DNA of 64,000 nt from Plazaster borealis (GCA_021014325.1 CM037472.1:5828001-5892000); one strand, 5' to 3'. Shown: positions 23,111 to 34,882, counted from the stretch's first letter. Program-made: numbers and translations. Notes: generated from the sequence alone by a model not told the origin.

Positions 23111-25240
23111 ACATCGAAAATGTGTAAACGCAATGCTGATATTTTATCCGTAAAACCCATATTAATAGCCAAAAATGTGTGTATCTTTTTTATCATCCCT
23201 CCTCCTTCGCTGTAGAAAAGGCTTACCCATAAAATATTGTGCCTTGCCCTTCTCACGACCTCTGTGGTATCCATGAACAGTGGATATGCAAATTATTCAC
23301 AGAGTGGCACGCTCCTTTGGTATGCAAATTTTGCAGTAGGGCGTACTCCATGTAGACAAATTAATGGCCGACCACGAAAGGCTCCATGGAAGTTTCTCTT
23401 TAGTTATTCCGTATCTTATAGCCAATTTAGTTGACGAAACTACTGCAAAGAGAGTGAGGTGAGTTGAATATTTGTTATAGGTGCCCCTGAAAGAGTTTCT
23501 AATGTGAATATGTGGTTTCAAAACAGCCAAAATGAAGCAAACATAGGCTTAACTGTTCGGTGTAGCGGCAAACTTTGAAACACACGTGTGCTGGCAATGC
23601 CTGAAGGCAAGCTCGTATCCAGCTCCTCCTACAGTTGTTTTAAAGACCAAAGAGACATTCGGAATGTTTATAATGAAAAGACTGACAATTTTAGTTTCAA
23701 TTGTTTTCTTAATTTCGGCACACATTGAATTGACAACTAGGTAACGGCTTGTGTGGGTGTGTATTGGGTGGTTGAAGGAAAACTTGCCCTCCTCCACTAT
23801 CTCTGTCAATTATTCTTACCTTATTTATTTTTTTACAGAAAGATCAGCAAAAAAGCTGAACAATTTCCATTTTCGACGATCAATTTTTTAAACTCATTGT
23901 TACCAAAAGCTATAACTCATTTGAGTAAAATAAGATACTATTTTATTTCATAATGAATGAAAAAGGGGCAGTTGGATACGGAAACTTCACCATAATTTGT
24001 CTTTTACTATACAGAAATATGGCAAACATGTTGTAACCAACTGCATCTTTTCCCTTAATTTAGTTCAAATTAATACCTGCAGAAGGGTTGACAGATTGTG
24101 TACAGAGAGGAACAGGTACTTGAACTATTACAACGTATCAAAATCATAAAAAATAAGCCATTTTCAGGTCTATGGTGGTCTTGACAATGCTACTTATAGC
24201 TAACCACCACATTTAAGCCATCGAATGAACGTTTCTGATATGCGTCCCTCGCCCGCACAACCAGGCATAACCAGCCATGATAAAAATTGCATGAATGCTT
24301 TTTGAAAATCTTATGCTTGCGCACCTCAAAGCAACAACTTCTTCCATGTTTCCAGTTATTTTGAAGAAAAAGGCATGAATTTGTGAAAAAAATTGCATTT
24401 AATAGCTGTTGTAAACTACTTGGCAGCCAAAATGATGTATAGGCTAGTGATTAGTGTAATAAATAATAATTTAAAAATATGTTAATGTTAATGTTAATGT
24501 TAATTTTAATGTTAAACATTTCAACGTTTTGGCCTGATGTTAAAAACACTGGCCTCAGGCCTGTAGCCAAAGGTTAATTTAAATCCCTGTATGAATGCTA
24601 AAAAACTAATAAATAAAGATATAAAATTAATAAACATCATGTTTCTACCCTAGTTTCACGTTTCAACCTTAGAAGAGTTTTAAAAGCCTTTTGAGGTCAT
24701 TAAACCCCCTTTTTAAAGGCATACTGTAAGTTATAGTCAAGATGACTATCTGGGTTGTTCCTTCATGTTTCCTTCCACTTTTAGGTATCTTCATTCAGAA
24801 AATATGATTCTCTTTGAATCGAGATAGTAGAACATCATAAATCTTTGCAAAAAGAATCTGAGGAATCCGTATTGGTAATAATGGCAAACCAACTGCTGCA
24901 AGTTTGCTTCATACTCTGAATTAAGATGAGGTAAAAACCTTTTGCTGGAATTTGAAATTCTAAATATTTTACCCTTATTCTGAAAGGGAAGTAACAGACT
25001 ATCCCTTGCAGCCTTATTTGGGTAACATAATTCGTTAATTGGTATTCAAATAATAGTTGACTAGACATTTGCAATATTTAATATATAGCCACAGGTTTGC
25101 TTCATATTCTGACATTAGAATTTACAACATTGTAAGTCCTTGGTTATGTGTGGTACTCAAATTTATGTTGAATATTTAGCAGACCTATTCCCTCTCAGCC
25201 TCATTTTTGATAACATGTAGTGCACCCACATGAACAATAA
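23110..25240. other. Unannotated AT-rich DNA
   Basis: Only short scattered open frames, none resembling a known protein. One small hexamer tract, (GTTAAT)n, lies at 24,480-24,515. Nothing else is supportable. Confidence 0.5.
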
Positions 25241-25299
25241 AACCTAACCCTCCCAAATCTGTCTATATCTTCTTTGCCGAAATGAAGTATTCAGAAGGA

Positions 25300-25400
25300 T
25301 GAGGGCTGTAGGCCCAAACAACAATTGCTTATCACTGAGTCAGGCATTTCAATCTTATCCAAGTCCAAACTACTTGGTGTGGAGTGGCATAGGAGAGGAG
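25300..25400. repeat. Dispersed repeat, pair with 26,625-26,725
   Basis: Both copies contain AACAATTGCTTATCA/AACAATTGCTTGTCA, TAAGTCCAAAC-type and GTGGAGTG words in the same order. Between and around them (25,400-26,380) no gene is seen. Confidence 0.4.
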
Positions 25401-26392
25401 GATAGTGGAGGATTGAGCTCAAATGTAGGCAAAGGGTTTAACAGTTGGACTTGAATGAAAATCTGATCTTAGGTTCCCTCTGCTTTGTAGAGCTATGTAT
25501 CTGTAGTTTAACACAATTAACAGGAGGTAATCCATAATGTAATGACACTTCTTATTCTTGTGAAGATGTGTTTTGTCAATGCTCTTGAAAAAATAGGATG
25601 ACATGTGGGCATGCTACGCATGCAGACTTGAGTTGACATTTGTGTGCTTGTTGTTTTGAAGATCACTGATAATGTGAGGAGAAAAAACTCATGTTGTCGC
25701 ATGTGGTGATGGCGCGCCCTCTGTACACAATATATCATCCACAACACTGTCTCTGTAACATAGGCTACATCAGCTGCATTAGGTCATTGGAAGAAACACA
25801 GAGAAAATTTGGTAGCAGAAATACTAACAATTTTGAACCTTATTCTTTATACAAAAACATATTAATTTTGTTCTGAAAACAAGGAACAAATTTGAAAAAT
25901 ATCAATAGACCACTTAGGCCTATATCTAAAAAATATAGTTTGACCCCTGGCAGTTTTATTTACATAAGATGTATTAACTGTTTGGCTATTTCTTACGCAG
26001 TGTAAAGTAGCTTTAATATGAATGGTGCTTGTTGTAAGTGCATACTATACATGCTGGTGGGATCCCTGCAGTGTGAAGCATGCAAGGAACAGGGTGTCAA
26101 AGCTACAACCATATAAAACTTTCTTCAGTGAATTTTCAGTTGGTCTTAGAAGGCTCAGTAGTGAAAGTGAACCAACCCCCAATTGCTGATTGTGGTGTTC
26201 AGAAATAAATTTGACCCCCTGTCCATCAAGTGTTTTCTTGTAAAATTTCCATTATTCGTGGGGGAATGTTTGTCTTCAGAAAAATTAAAAAGTTATATTA
26301 TTTATCATGAAGTGTTATCTTGTTGAGTTTTTTTATTCTTTTGATTGTATAAGACTTCGATAATGTATAAATTGCAATCCAATTGCTATGTT

Positions 26393-26580
26393 GCCTGTCG
26401 CGTCGTGCGTCGTGTCATACCATCGCGTCGTGCGTCATGTCGTGCCATCGCGTCGTGCATCGCGTTGTGCCATTGCTCGTCGCGTGGCCTGTTTTTCAAT
26501 TGATTTTCATAGTGGTTTTGGCTTCCGTCTGTCGCGTCTTGCCGTCGCATCGTTCGTCGCGTCGTCGACCACATAGCCTG
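26393..26580. repeat. CG-rich short tandem repeat
   Basis: About three copies of a 24-27-bp unit (CATCGCGTCGTGCGTC-like) at 26,393-26,490 and a weaker set at 26,520-26,575. Dense TCG/CG content contrasts with the AT-rich surroundings. Open frames here are by-products of the repeat. Confidence 0.6.
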
Positions 26581-26794
26581 TCCCGTCACCTGTCACAACT
26601 GTTATACACAAAGTTGTCTGACTTGTAGGTCCAAATAACAATTGCTTGTCATTGAAACCAGTATACCATTCATTCTTTCTAAGTCCAAACATTCCAATAA
26701 TGAGCGTGGAGTGGAGTATTTGGGAGTTTGTTTGTTTTTGGTGGTTTTTTTTTTGGGGGGGGGGTTAGGGTTAAAGGGGAGGGTATACCTTAGG

Positions 26795-27065
26795 AAATTA
26801 CTCCAAAAATTGATTACCATACAAACTTACTTGGTAAGAAGCACTGCAGCTGTTGATAATGTATAACATTTTGAGAAACGATTCTCTTCTAAGGAATGTG
26901 GTTTTAGAGAAAGGGATTCAAATACATTAAACGCTGAGAAATGTTTCATGCATTAAATTTTTCTCAGATTGTGTATTCCAATAACGAAATTTGGTGATTA
27001 CTCCTAAAGTTAATTCCCATCAAAACTTACTTGGTAAGAAGCACTGCAGCTGTTGATTCCCCCAA
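26795..27065. mobile_element. Two fragments of the TTAA-type element family
   Basis: The phrase ACTTACTTGGTAAGAAGCACTGCAGCTGTTGAT occurs at about 26,824 and 27,025, preceded by an ATTACTCC word; the first copy continues into ATTTTGAGAAACGATTC, a family interior. Ends are not preserved, so these are decayed fragments. Confidence 0.4.
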
Positions 27066-27254
27066 AACAATGACCCCCAACAAGTGAATTGGTTTAATTC
27101 TGTGTCAGTACTTTGTGTCGTCTGTTTTGTCCAACTGTGAATCCTCCTATTGTCAGAGGAAGAAAATAAATTTGCTATTGAAAGTAACTGACCCCAAGAT
27201 GTGTATTGTTTTTATTCTGTGTCAATGGGTTAGTCAACCTTAATTATTGGTGCT

Positions 27255-27560
27255 GAAACCTCGATGCTCACAACCCAGCAGGAGAAGACCTTGGATGGGA
27301 TGTACACCCACATGCTGAGAATCTTTGGTTGTGCCATGGACTGTAATATGAGGAACACCCACCTCTATGGTGGTCTACCAAACATATCAGAGAAGACTTG
27401 CAAGGCACTGTTATCAGCATCGTGTCATCCTTCTCTATCATCTTGTGGGAACCAACCTAAGGAAAGACATCCGAAGGCAGGGGGAGGAGATACACAGGAG
27501 ATCCAACAACTGAAGACCTGCACTCTTGTATGAAGGACCGATCTGGATGGACAGAGAGGA
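27255..27560 (+). pseudogene. LINE reverse-transcriptase C-terminal remnant
   Basis: The reading LDGMYTHMLRIFGC followed by HLYGGLPNISEK matches the conserved region after the reverse-transcriptase domain of non-LTR retrotransposons (RTE-like or related). Further motifs LWEPT and MKDRSGW appear in another frame, so frameshifts and an in-frame stop separate them. It is an inactive 3' fragment with no polymerase motifs in place. Confidence 0.65.
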
Positions 27561-27759
27561 TCTGGGTCCAATTTCATAGAGCTGCTTAAGCAAAAAATAA
27601 TGCTGAACATTTTCTGCTAAGCAAAAAATAAGCTGGATACCAGTCACAAATTGTACATGTGGAATGGTACTTTGGCTGGTTACCTTATTCTGATAAGCAT
27701 AATTTTGTTGTGCTTAGCTACTTTTTGCGCTGAAGCAGCTCTATGAAATTTTGCCCAGA
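27561..27759. mobile_element. Miniature inverted-repeat element, copy 1
   Basis: Inverted ends of about 27 bp share AATTTCATAGAGCTGCTT exactly; the outer bases are imperfect. About 199 bp, non-coding. The interior words CTTAGC and GGCTGGTTACCTTATTCTG recur in the second copy at 28,101. It begins immediately beside the LINE remnant. Confidence 0.8.
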
Positions 27760-28100
27760 TGGACCCATGTTGTTGCTAGAGGACCTCCATCAGCCACGAC
27801 CTTATCACTTGTTCTGCGTCAAATGCAACAAATGTTGGCCTATTCATGTTTGTTTTGTCAAACTGTGATGGCTTTAATAATACAAGATATCATTTGTCAA
27901 ACATTGTTTACCTGTTTTATCATTCACTTAATCAAGCAATCAGACTACTAAAGACAGTATAAGATTTTCATGTAAAGGGGACACAAGTTAATTTGCCTAA
28001 TGTTGTGACACTAAAAATCCATTGGTTTTTATTCTGTTTAATTTTGTATTTGTTGTGATGCTTGTTTTGTCAAAGAGGTGTCTTGAAAAGAATTAACACC

Positions 28101-28288
28101 CGGGTCGAATTCCATAGAGCTGCTTAAGCAGAAAATATTGCTTAAAAATTTATCCGCTTAGCAGAAATAAACAGGATCACAAATGGAACATGTGACATTG
28201 GCTGGTAACCTTATTCTGGTGAGCATGATTTTGTTGTGCTTGGCTTATTTTTTGTGCTTTTGAAAGCAGCTCTATGAAATAGAGTCCG
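28101..28288. mobile_element. Miniature inverted-repeat element, copy 2
   Basis: Same family and orientation as 27,561-27,759: ATAGAGCTGCTT near the left end and AAGCAGCTCTAT near the right, with GGCTGGTAACCTTATTCTG inside. It is independently diverged. Confidence 0.75.
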
Positions 28289-28589
28289 CATATTGTTTGT
28301 ACAAAAAATGGCTTCTTGCCTTTTGTTTTTCATTTTGTTGTAAAGTAAGACTTTGACAATGCTTTCTTGTGCTCATTTTTTTGTCCATTGATTTGACTGT
28401 GTGTACTGCAGGGGTCAATTTTGAAATAAATACAACACTACATTAAATTTAGTCCCGGTGTTTGACTGTTTCATTGAGGGAGCAATTCCTTTAGCTGCTA
28501 ACTGCATCTGGTGAAAGACTGGACATTGTATGACTGCTAGTGAGCCAGCCATGCTGAGGTAAAACATTCACTTGGAGTGAACCTAAGTC

Positions 28590-29010
28590 ACTGATAATGC
28601 TGAGAGTGATGCAAGGGATGGAGTTGATGATTACACTGTCATCCCACCAGAGTGGTGAAGTACAACTGTTCAGACCAGGATGAGATCTGAAGGACTATTT
28701 AATGACAACCTGTGTCATGAACACGGTCACTCTCCAGAAAGGAACACATCCACAGTGAAGAGAGCTAACATCAGCAGGAGCAAACATGAGCAGTGTGATG
28801 GAAACAACACCAGACTCCTGTAAGCTGAAACACGAGAGTCTCAGCGCAGCCACAGATTGTGAGATCCAAGCATGAAGAAAAAACATCCAGCTCCCTGGAG
28901 TGTAGCTCTGCAGAGTTGGATTATGAGGCTATTCAAGTTCAAGAAGTCCTGGCATGTTTTTGTGTGTACTCATCAGTCCTTGATGTGTAAGTATATAGGT
29001 GCCTACTTAC
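28590..29010 (+). pseudogene. Decayed coding-like segment, family not recognised
   Basis: Open stretches in different frames read like acidic or hydrophilic protein (for example DNAESDARDGVDDYTVIPPEW-type, then NTSTVKRANISRSKHEQC, then SSLECSSAELDYEAIQVQE) but are broken by stops and frameshifts. No homologue is recognised. It could be a broken exon set or an old transposon. It ends at the hairpin described at 28,971-29,030. Confidence 0.25.
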
Positions 29011-29030
29011 ACATCAAGGACCATCTGATG
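28971..29030. repeat. Perfect 17-bp inverted repeat with 10-nt loop
   Basis: TCCTTGATGTGTAAGTA and its exact complement TACTTACACATCAAGGA are separated by TATAGGTGCC. A further CATCAG/CTGATG pair extends the stem past a 4-nt bulge. The arms could form a strong hairpin. Confidence 0.8.
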
Positions 29031-29099
29031 AAGCCACTCGGACCTGTAAGATGGACAACAAGATGTGATGACTGTATAGTCTGAACATTCTTGTGCAGG

Positions 29100-30380
29100 A
29101 TGCCAAAATGAAAAGCTCTTTTTAAAAATGTTTATAGGTAGTTTAGTGTTGATGTGGACTTTAGTGTAGTTGGGTATAACATGTCAAGAGACCTTGCTAT
29201 GTTATTTTATTTCATGCTTTGTTTTACCCAACATTGATGTGTGATAAGCACTGTATACTTGACCTTCTACATTTTAGAGTAGGACCCAATTTGATTGCTC
29301 TGTGCTTACTGAAAGCAAAAAATCAGCGCTTACGGAAGCAGAAAAGCCTATACTTCATGCAAGCGTATTTCACAGGAAGCAAGAAATTTTTACTTGTGCA
29401 CATGTGTACTTCACTAATTATAAGCATTTTTTCCTGACAGTTAGCTCAGGAATTTGTTACTAACCCTGTAAGCAGAGAATGATGACCGTAAGCGCATAAT
29501 TCTGCAGTAATCAAAGCCATGAATGGGTCTAGAGGTCTAATCCAACAAGCTTGCATGATCCTATTTCGTATTTCTCAGGAAGGTTATTACCAAAACTGAC
29601 TTAATTTTATACCAAGTGTGATGAGGTTAAAAGTTCATTTATTTTCAGTAATCACCTTTGTAAGACATTTTTCTGTTAGATACTATGCAGGCTGTCATCA
29701 TTTAGTGTAGTCATTGTCTGGTGAATGCAATGCTGGAGCTGCCCTCTCAGCAACAGATGTACCCATCCCCCAATCCTACCATTGATTGTGACTCATGATG
29801 GATGATGGAGACGTTCGATCATCCTATATTTTAACAAGGTATGACTAACGGACCTAAAATCGGTGTTTCAAGTTTAAAATGGGATTGAAAAACTGGTGGC
29901 AGCACTGCAGCTTTAAAATAACCTGGAGTGACGCATATCTTTGAAGAGAAATTCAGTCAGTTTTTAATATTTCTTTAACCCATATCGACCTGACGTGTCA
30001 CATTCCTGCCTAAGCCCATGCAGCACTCATTCTTTATTTACATCAATGCAAATGAACAAATCCCCAACAAGCTGTTTACTGTTGGAACCCAACAAACTGT
30101 TTACTGTTGGAAAGTGCACACAATTCTCGTATTGTGATATATATTTTGCCATCTGATAATACCAGTAAACAAGAGTATATAAAGAAAGACACAACTTAAT
30201 GTTCTTCTACTGGTTTACCTCTGTAGTCAGGTATGGATAGGCCTATAGGATAATCCATGTAACCTAAAATAATTAGCTAATATGTTTCTTTAACTACCCT
30301 TCATAATCCATGGAAACAACAAAACAAGCACAACTTGTACTTATAATCCCAAGCAATTTTGACTTACAGTGTTGTAAATA
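29100..30380. other. Unannotated stretch
   Basis: No open frame with recognisable features, no tandem array and no inverted-repeat pair was found. Confidence 0.4.
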
Positions 30381-30639
30381 GATGTTCGTCCTTTTACAGG
30401 AAAGCCTGTGGTAAAAGAAACCTTAGTGTTGGCTGAACACTACAGTGCAAAATGAGCCTCAAACCATCTTTATATAGTCAATGAGATCCTGAATCTGATA
30501 TACCAGAAAGATGGGTTGATGGACAGGACGTAAAGCCTCATTATCAAAACTCATGGTAAGTCTGAACTGAACTGAAAACTTGACAGGTTTGAATTTATGC
30601 ATTCTTCAGTTAAAATACAGGATTGTTCTTTGCTGGGGA

Positions 30640-30780
30640 GAATTCGTTCCCTCCTGCAGAAGATCGGTGTGGATCCCTAATGGATAGATGCGAATGTGGA
30701 ACCCACCAAACAGTTCAGCACCTTATCAACACTTGCCCTTTATTAAGTTCTCTTGGACCTTGATAATGAGGACATCGAAT
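30640..30780 (+). pseudogene. LINE 3'-terminal zinc-knuckle-like remnant
   Basis: Reads SLMDRCECGTHQTVQHLINTCP then a stop. The CxCG-x2-QT-x2-HLI-x3-CP spacing is typical of the C-terminus of many non-LTR retrotransposon polyproteins. No upstream polymerase remains. Confidence 0.65.
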
Positions 30781-30959
30781 GGCTGGAGAATACCAACCTA
30801 CCAATCTGACTTTGTTCCTAAGAGAGTTTCCATACAAACTGGCAATGACAGGATTCAAGAAGCAAATATCATTCATTTCATTCAAACCAGAGGATCACAA
30901 TGAGTGTACTCTTTCAGTAAACAATGTCCCTTAAAGCAGGTGGAGTTTTTCCCTTTCAG

Positions 30960-31046
30960 ATGGCTGCCCAGGATATCCACTACGTCTTGTACGGGCAAGG
31001 TGAAGTAGACGAACCATCCCTACAGTTGAGATGTCCTCCTATCTAG
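30960..31046 (+). CDS. Possible short exon ending in a stop
   Basis: A good acceptor (TTTTTCCCTTTCAG) is followed at once by ATGGCTGCC and a 28-residue open frame (MAAQDIHYVLYGQG start) ending in TAG at 31,044-31,046. It could be a terminal or alternative exon. Not recognised, and no transcript evidence. Confidence 0.25.
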   Translation: MAAQDIHYVLYGQGEVDEPSLQLRCPPI

Positions 31047-31107
31047 GATGGAAATGACCACCAGGGGCATTGAACAGGAATCTTGACTTCTTCTTTGTGG
31101 ATTTCAG

Positions 31108-31182
31108 ACATTCACGATGACTGCCTTCCACTTGAAACTTTTGTTTGGCTGAGTCATAATTTGGAGGAGCAGTCTTTGGAGG
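31108..31182 (+). CDS. Possible internal exon
   Basis: Acceptor CTTTGTGGATTTCAG and donor GGAG|GTAAGA bound an open segment that reads IHDDCLPLETFVWLSHNLEE in one frame. Family not recognised. Its exit phase does not match the entry phase of the 32,371 exon, so at least one exon would be missing between them. Confidence 0.3.
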
Positions 31183-31577
31183 TAAGACAATCTCCCAAAT
31201 AAAGTTAGTGAGTGAAACAATGGGGTAATAGGCATGAGATTGTTGTTGTTAATATCTATTCTCATATTAGCAATACTCAACAGGTATGTTTCATTTACTT
31301 CTTTTTAAGGAAAGTTGCCTTAATGATGCCTGAACATTTTCCTTGTCACTTCCAGCTGACAGGGATAATCTTGCTTGTAGTCAGCCCTGACAGTCAAGAT
31401 GTCTTAACTAATTGAACACAAACACGTGGGTGATGAGGTCTGAGACAGGGAGAAGATGTTGATGAGATATGACTGGAGGCAAAGTCAGGGGAAACTAAAT
31501 AATTGTGTAATGCCTGATACCCAAATGTGACGTTTTCAGCTTTCAAAATGTGCATCAGTCAATGCAATACTGTTTAA

Positions 31578-31944
31578 AGGCACTGAACACGTTTGGTAAT
31601 TGTCAAAGACCAGTGTTCTCACTTGGTGTATCCCAACATATGCATAAAATAACAAGCCTGTGAAAATTTGGGCTCAATTGGTCATTGAAGTTGCAAGAAA
31701 ATGATGAAAGGGAAAACACCCTTGTTGTACAAATTTGTGTGCTTTCAGATAGGAATAAAAACTTCTTGCAAGAAGTCTTTTATTATTTCAGTGAAAAATT
31801 ACCTCTTTCTCAAAAACTACGTTACTTCAGAGGGAGTCGTTTCTCACAATGTTTTATACTATCAACAGCTCTCCGTTGCTCGTTACCAAGTCAGTTTTTA
31901 TGCTAATGTATATTTTAAGTAATTACCAAACGTGTACAGTGCCT
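31578..31944. mobile_element. TTAA-flanked miniature element, intact ends
   Basis: A 367-bp element with inverted ends AGGCACTGAACACGTTTGG and CCAAACGTGTACAGTGCCT, TTAA on both sides. Open frames inside are also found in the 38,180 copy but are short and have no known function. Same family as the 19,064, 22,433 and 38,180 elements. Confidence 0.8.
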
Positions 31945-32370
31945 TTAAAGTGATAATTGATTTGACAAAATTACTATGGTTTAATGTTGCCCTAATTATT
32001 TTTACCTCCTGATCAGGATTCGGAGAGATCATTAAGCTCAAAATATTCTACCAATATACCTCCCCTGAATAGATAATAGAAAGAAGGAGAACATTTTGTT
32101 TGTAGCTTCAAAGCAACAAATAGGCCTACTTGTTAAACTTTCTCAGAGTGTACTATGGTCTACTTTTAACAAAAACAAACAATAAGAAAAGAAATGGTTA
32201 AAAATCAATTGAAAAAACCCCAATGATGTTTGATCACAGTGTAAAGAAAAACTGATACCATCCATCACTGGAGGATGGCCTCGTCAGTTTGAATCACCAC
32301 TGCATTGTATTTTGCACATTAAAACTGTTGGCTTTTGTACAATTTCTTATCTGTAAACTTGACTTTTCAG

Positions 32371-32554
32371 ACTCGGAGATGTAGCTAATAGTTCCCTGAA
32401 ATCAAGTGCAGATGGAATCATCACTACTGACGTCTTGAAGGCTACAGGGCATAAAGGAGAGCAACGTGTATGTAAACAACGCTATCATCAAGACATCGTA
32501 GCTGTTTATCTAGCATTCATGGATGAACAACCAAGCAGTTTGTTGTCTTCAACA
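32371..32554 (+). CDS. Candidate internal exon of an unrecognised gene
   Basis: Acceptor CTTGACTTTTCAG and donor ACA|GTAAGA enclose 184 nt fully open in one frame (1 nt plus 61 codons). The peptide contains DGIITTDVLKATGHKG and HQDIVAVYLAFMDEQP, of mixed composition that looks like real protein. No family is recognised. The 3' intron is interrupted 100 bp later by the DIRS-like element, so neighbouring exons may lie beyond it. The clean splice sites raise it above background. Confidence 0.4.
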
Positions 32555-32642
32555 GTAAGATATTGTTGATGTGTTAGTTTTGATGTTTTCTGTTTTTGTC
32601 ATATAGTGGGCTGTATCTCTACTTCACTCTACTTAACTGTTG

Positions 32643-34882
32643 AGCAAATACTACATTTATTGTAACCGTACAGTGCTGCAACATCCCACCCCACAGTAGT
32701 GTGGGCTGGGTCTACGAACGAATACTTACCTGTAGAGCGAATACTACATTTATTGTAACCGTACAGTGCTGCAACATCCCACCCCAGGGCCCTCTGGTGT
32801 ACAATCCACGACGCCCTGTGACATGCGCACTACGTTAGCGTCCTCTTTTTCTCTTAGCGCAGGAAAAAGGTAAACGTGTGATTTTCAGCTACGTGATTTT
32901 CACTAAATTACATGACTTTGAGAAAACTTGTTCTCTTAAGAAAGATAATGATACAATGTAGTGTTGTGTAGTTGTATTGAGTGTTTATTATGAGTAGTTC
33001 TAAGAAGTTGGGAGGATAGGGCCTTTTGGAACTGGAGGGACCTAAATCCCTCCGGGACAGCCCGAGTCCTCGGGGAATTGCACCGGTGACACTACATTAC
33101 CACGGCAGCAATCCCTTATTCAGTTCCCCACGCCACTGCTGGCTGCCGGAGCTGACCGACCCATTAGTCGAGCAAGGGACCCTACAGTCCCTCTGTCTCC
33201 GTTTAGTGTGCATGGGTCCACCCAACCGAAAGGGAAACGCCCCAGTAAGACAAAGAAATTGCCTAGTACCGGGGCTATACCCAAGAAAGGGCGGTTGGAC
33301 AAGCGTGACTCCGTTACGGAGCTCACCATGGCTGACCGAGGCCCCTCTTCGGGGCATATTCAGCCAGAGTGATTCCCCTTCCACGGCTTAATGCACCGGG
33401 ACCCTCCCAACATAAGTGTAAACACCACGGTGCCCAGGGATGGGTTTTTGTACGGCTGCCTCGACCGCACTGCGCCTGCCTTTGCCATCGGGCTTGGGGT
33501 GCTGTCGGCCCCCTAGGCCATTGGCCACAGGGAGCAGGTTCCATGGGGCCTCTCTGGGTGGTACGCTCTAAGGGCCCGCCCTCTACATCGGGTTTTACCT
33601 GTTGCTCGTGCATTCTCATTACCCGTCCTCGGAGTCCACTCGAGGGCGTTCTTCTATTAAGAAGAAGGGCAAAAAGGCCTGCCATTCTCGCTGCTCGCCT
33701 TTGAGCTCGAGTTGGTCCTCAGAACGGGCGCACCGTGGCAAGCGCCACAGAGTTGGTGACCCAATCTCCTGGTAGTATTTTTTGGGGGCCTATTGTACCT
33801 TCACGGCCTCAGTTTCGGGCCGGCGCGATGATACTGGACAAGGCCCCTCTGACTCGGTCACCTCCCAGGTGCCCCTTAGTCAGTACGGTCACAATTGGAT
33901 AACGCCGGGCAAACGGGGTCTACCGCACACGGCTAGCCGTGCTCCGGAGTCCCCTCCAGACCGATAGCCCACACCCACCAGTCTTGGTCAAGGCCAGCGG
34001 TGCAGGCCAGCGGACACCGCCACACACGGTCAACCTGCAACCTTCGGCGTCTCGCGGGTCGGACCACAACTCGGCGGGACACCGCGACGGTGTTATTTCA
34101 CCATTGGTGTATGGTTCCCATTCCCCGGGTGTAAATCATCCCCCTGACTCAGTCGACTCGGCCAATGAAGAGGATGAGTTGGCAAACACCATACAATGCA
34201 TGTCGGTCTCTGAGATCGAACTGCGCCTAGTTGAGAGAGATATGATAAAGGTCCTCAACCTTCCGACTCTGAACCTCCCCCTCCGGAACGCCAATCGTTC
34301 AAGAAGAGGTCGGGCCCGGCATCTGAAGTGACCAAGGCCTTCCCCATTTTGCCCTTGGATGACGTGTGTGTCGACCGCCTGGGCGGGTTGATGGAGTCAA
34401 AATCTTGGACGGCGTATATCAAACGTACGGAGCCCTATTATCGATTTCCCTCCGGGAATTTTGATAAGTATTTTGCCAACAGAGGATTGGCATCTTCCAA
34501 GCTCCCCTTTGCGGACAAGACCAGCGGGAAACTGCAGGATGTTGCCCGAAAAATAAATTCATCGGCGCGCATGGGCATGCGTGCAACTTCCTTCCTCCTG
34601 CTCCTCTTGGAGTACCCGGCGCTGGACAACAGTCTACGCTCCGTCCTGGACCAATTTACCAGAGTGGCGACCCTGGCGAGAAAAAGAGGATGCTGCGTAG
34701 TGCGCATGTCACAGGGCGTCGGGTTAGGACACCAGTGGGCGCTATTGTGTGTAAAACTTTTAGCCTTTTGCCTGCCAGCATAGGGAACAATGCAAATGTA
34801 GTATTCGCTCTACAGGTAAGTATTCGTTCGTAGACCCAGCCCACACTACTGTGGGGTGGGATGTTGCAGCACTAGACGGTTA
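32643..34882 (+). mobile_element. DIRS-like retroelement derivative with 80-bp perfect inverted repeats
   Basis: Left arm 32,672-32,751 and right arm 34,794-34,873 are perfect inverted complements over 80 bp. Internal inverted arms at 32,809-32,834 and 34,696-34,721 match over 26 bp. At the left, a 51-bp segment is directly repeated (32,643-32,693 and 32,737-32,787). Inverted rather than direct termini around a gag-like frame are characteristic of DIRS-type (tyrosine-recombinase) retrotransposons. No reverse transcriptase, RNase H, methyltransferase or recombinase is present, so this is an internally deleted, non-autonomous copy. A fold-back DNA transposon remains possible. Confidence 0.6.
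33160..34783 (+). pseudogene. Broken gag-like frame of the DIRS-like element
   Basis: Segments in different frames join into one plausible protein: a basic N-terminal part (STQPKGKRPSKTKKLPSTG, about 33,210-33,370), an acidic part (SANEEDELANTIQCMSVSEIELR, 33,939-34,235), then after a +1 shift near 34,240 a Pro/Ser segment (GPQPSDSEPPPPERQ) running into LPLDDVCVDRLGGLMESKSW and RFPSGNFDKYF (34,328-34,600). The last frame ends inside the right inverted repeat. The segment is markedly GC-rich against the AT-rich flanks, a sign of separate origin. Not functional as it stands. Confidence 0.5.

Noticed and set aside
30399..30551. Candidate exon between TTTTACAG and ATG|GTAAGT
   Set aside because: Splice-like signals are good, but all three frames contain stops.
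33097..33704. Overlapping frames of 95-121 codons on both strands
   Set aside because: By-products of high GC content in the DIRS-like interior; only the gag-like series with consistent composition was kept.
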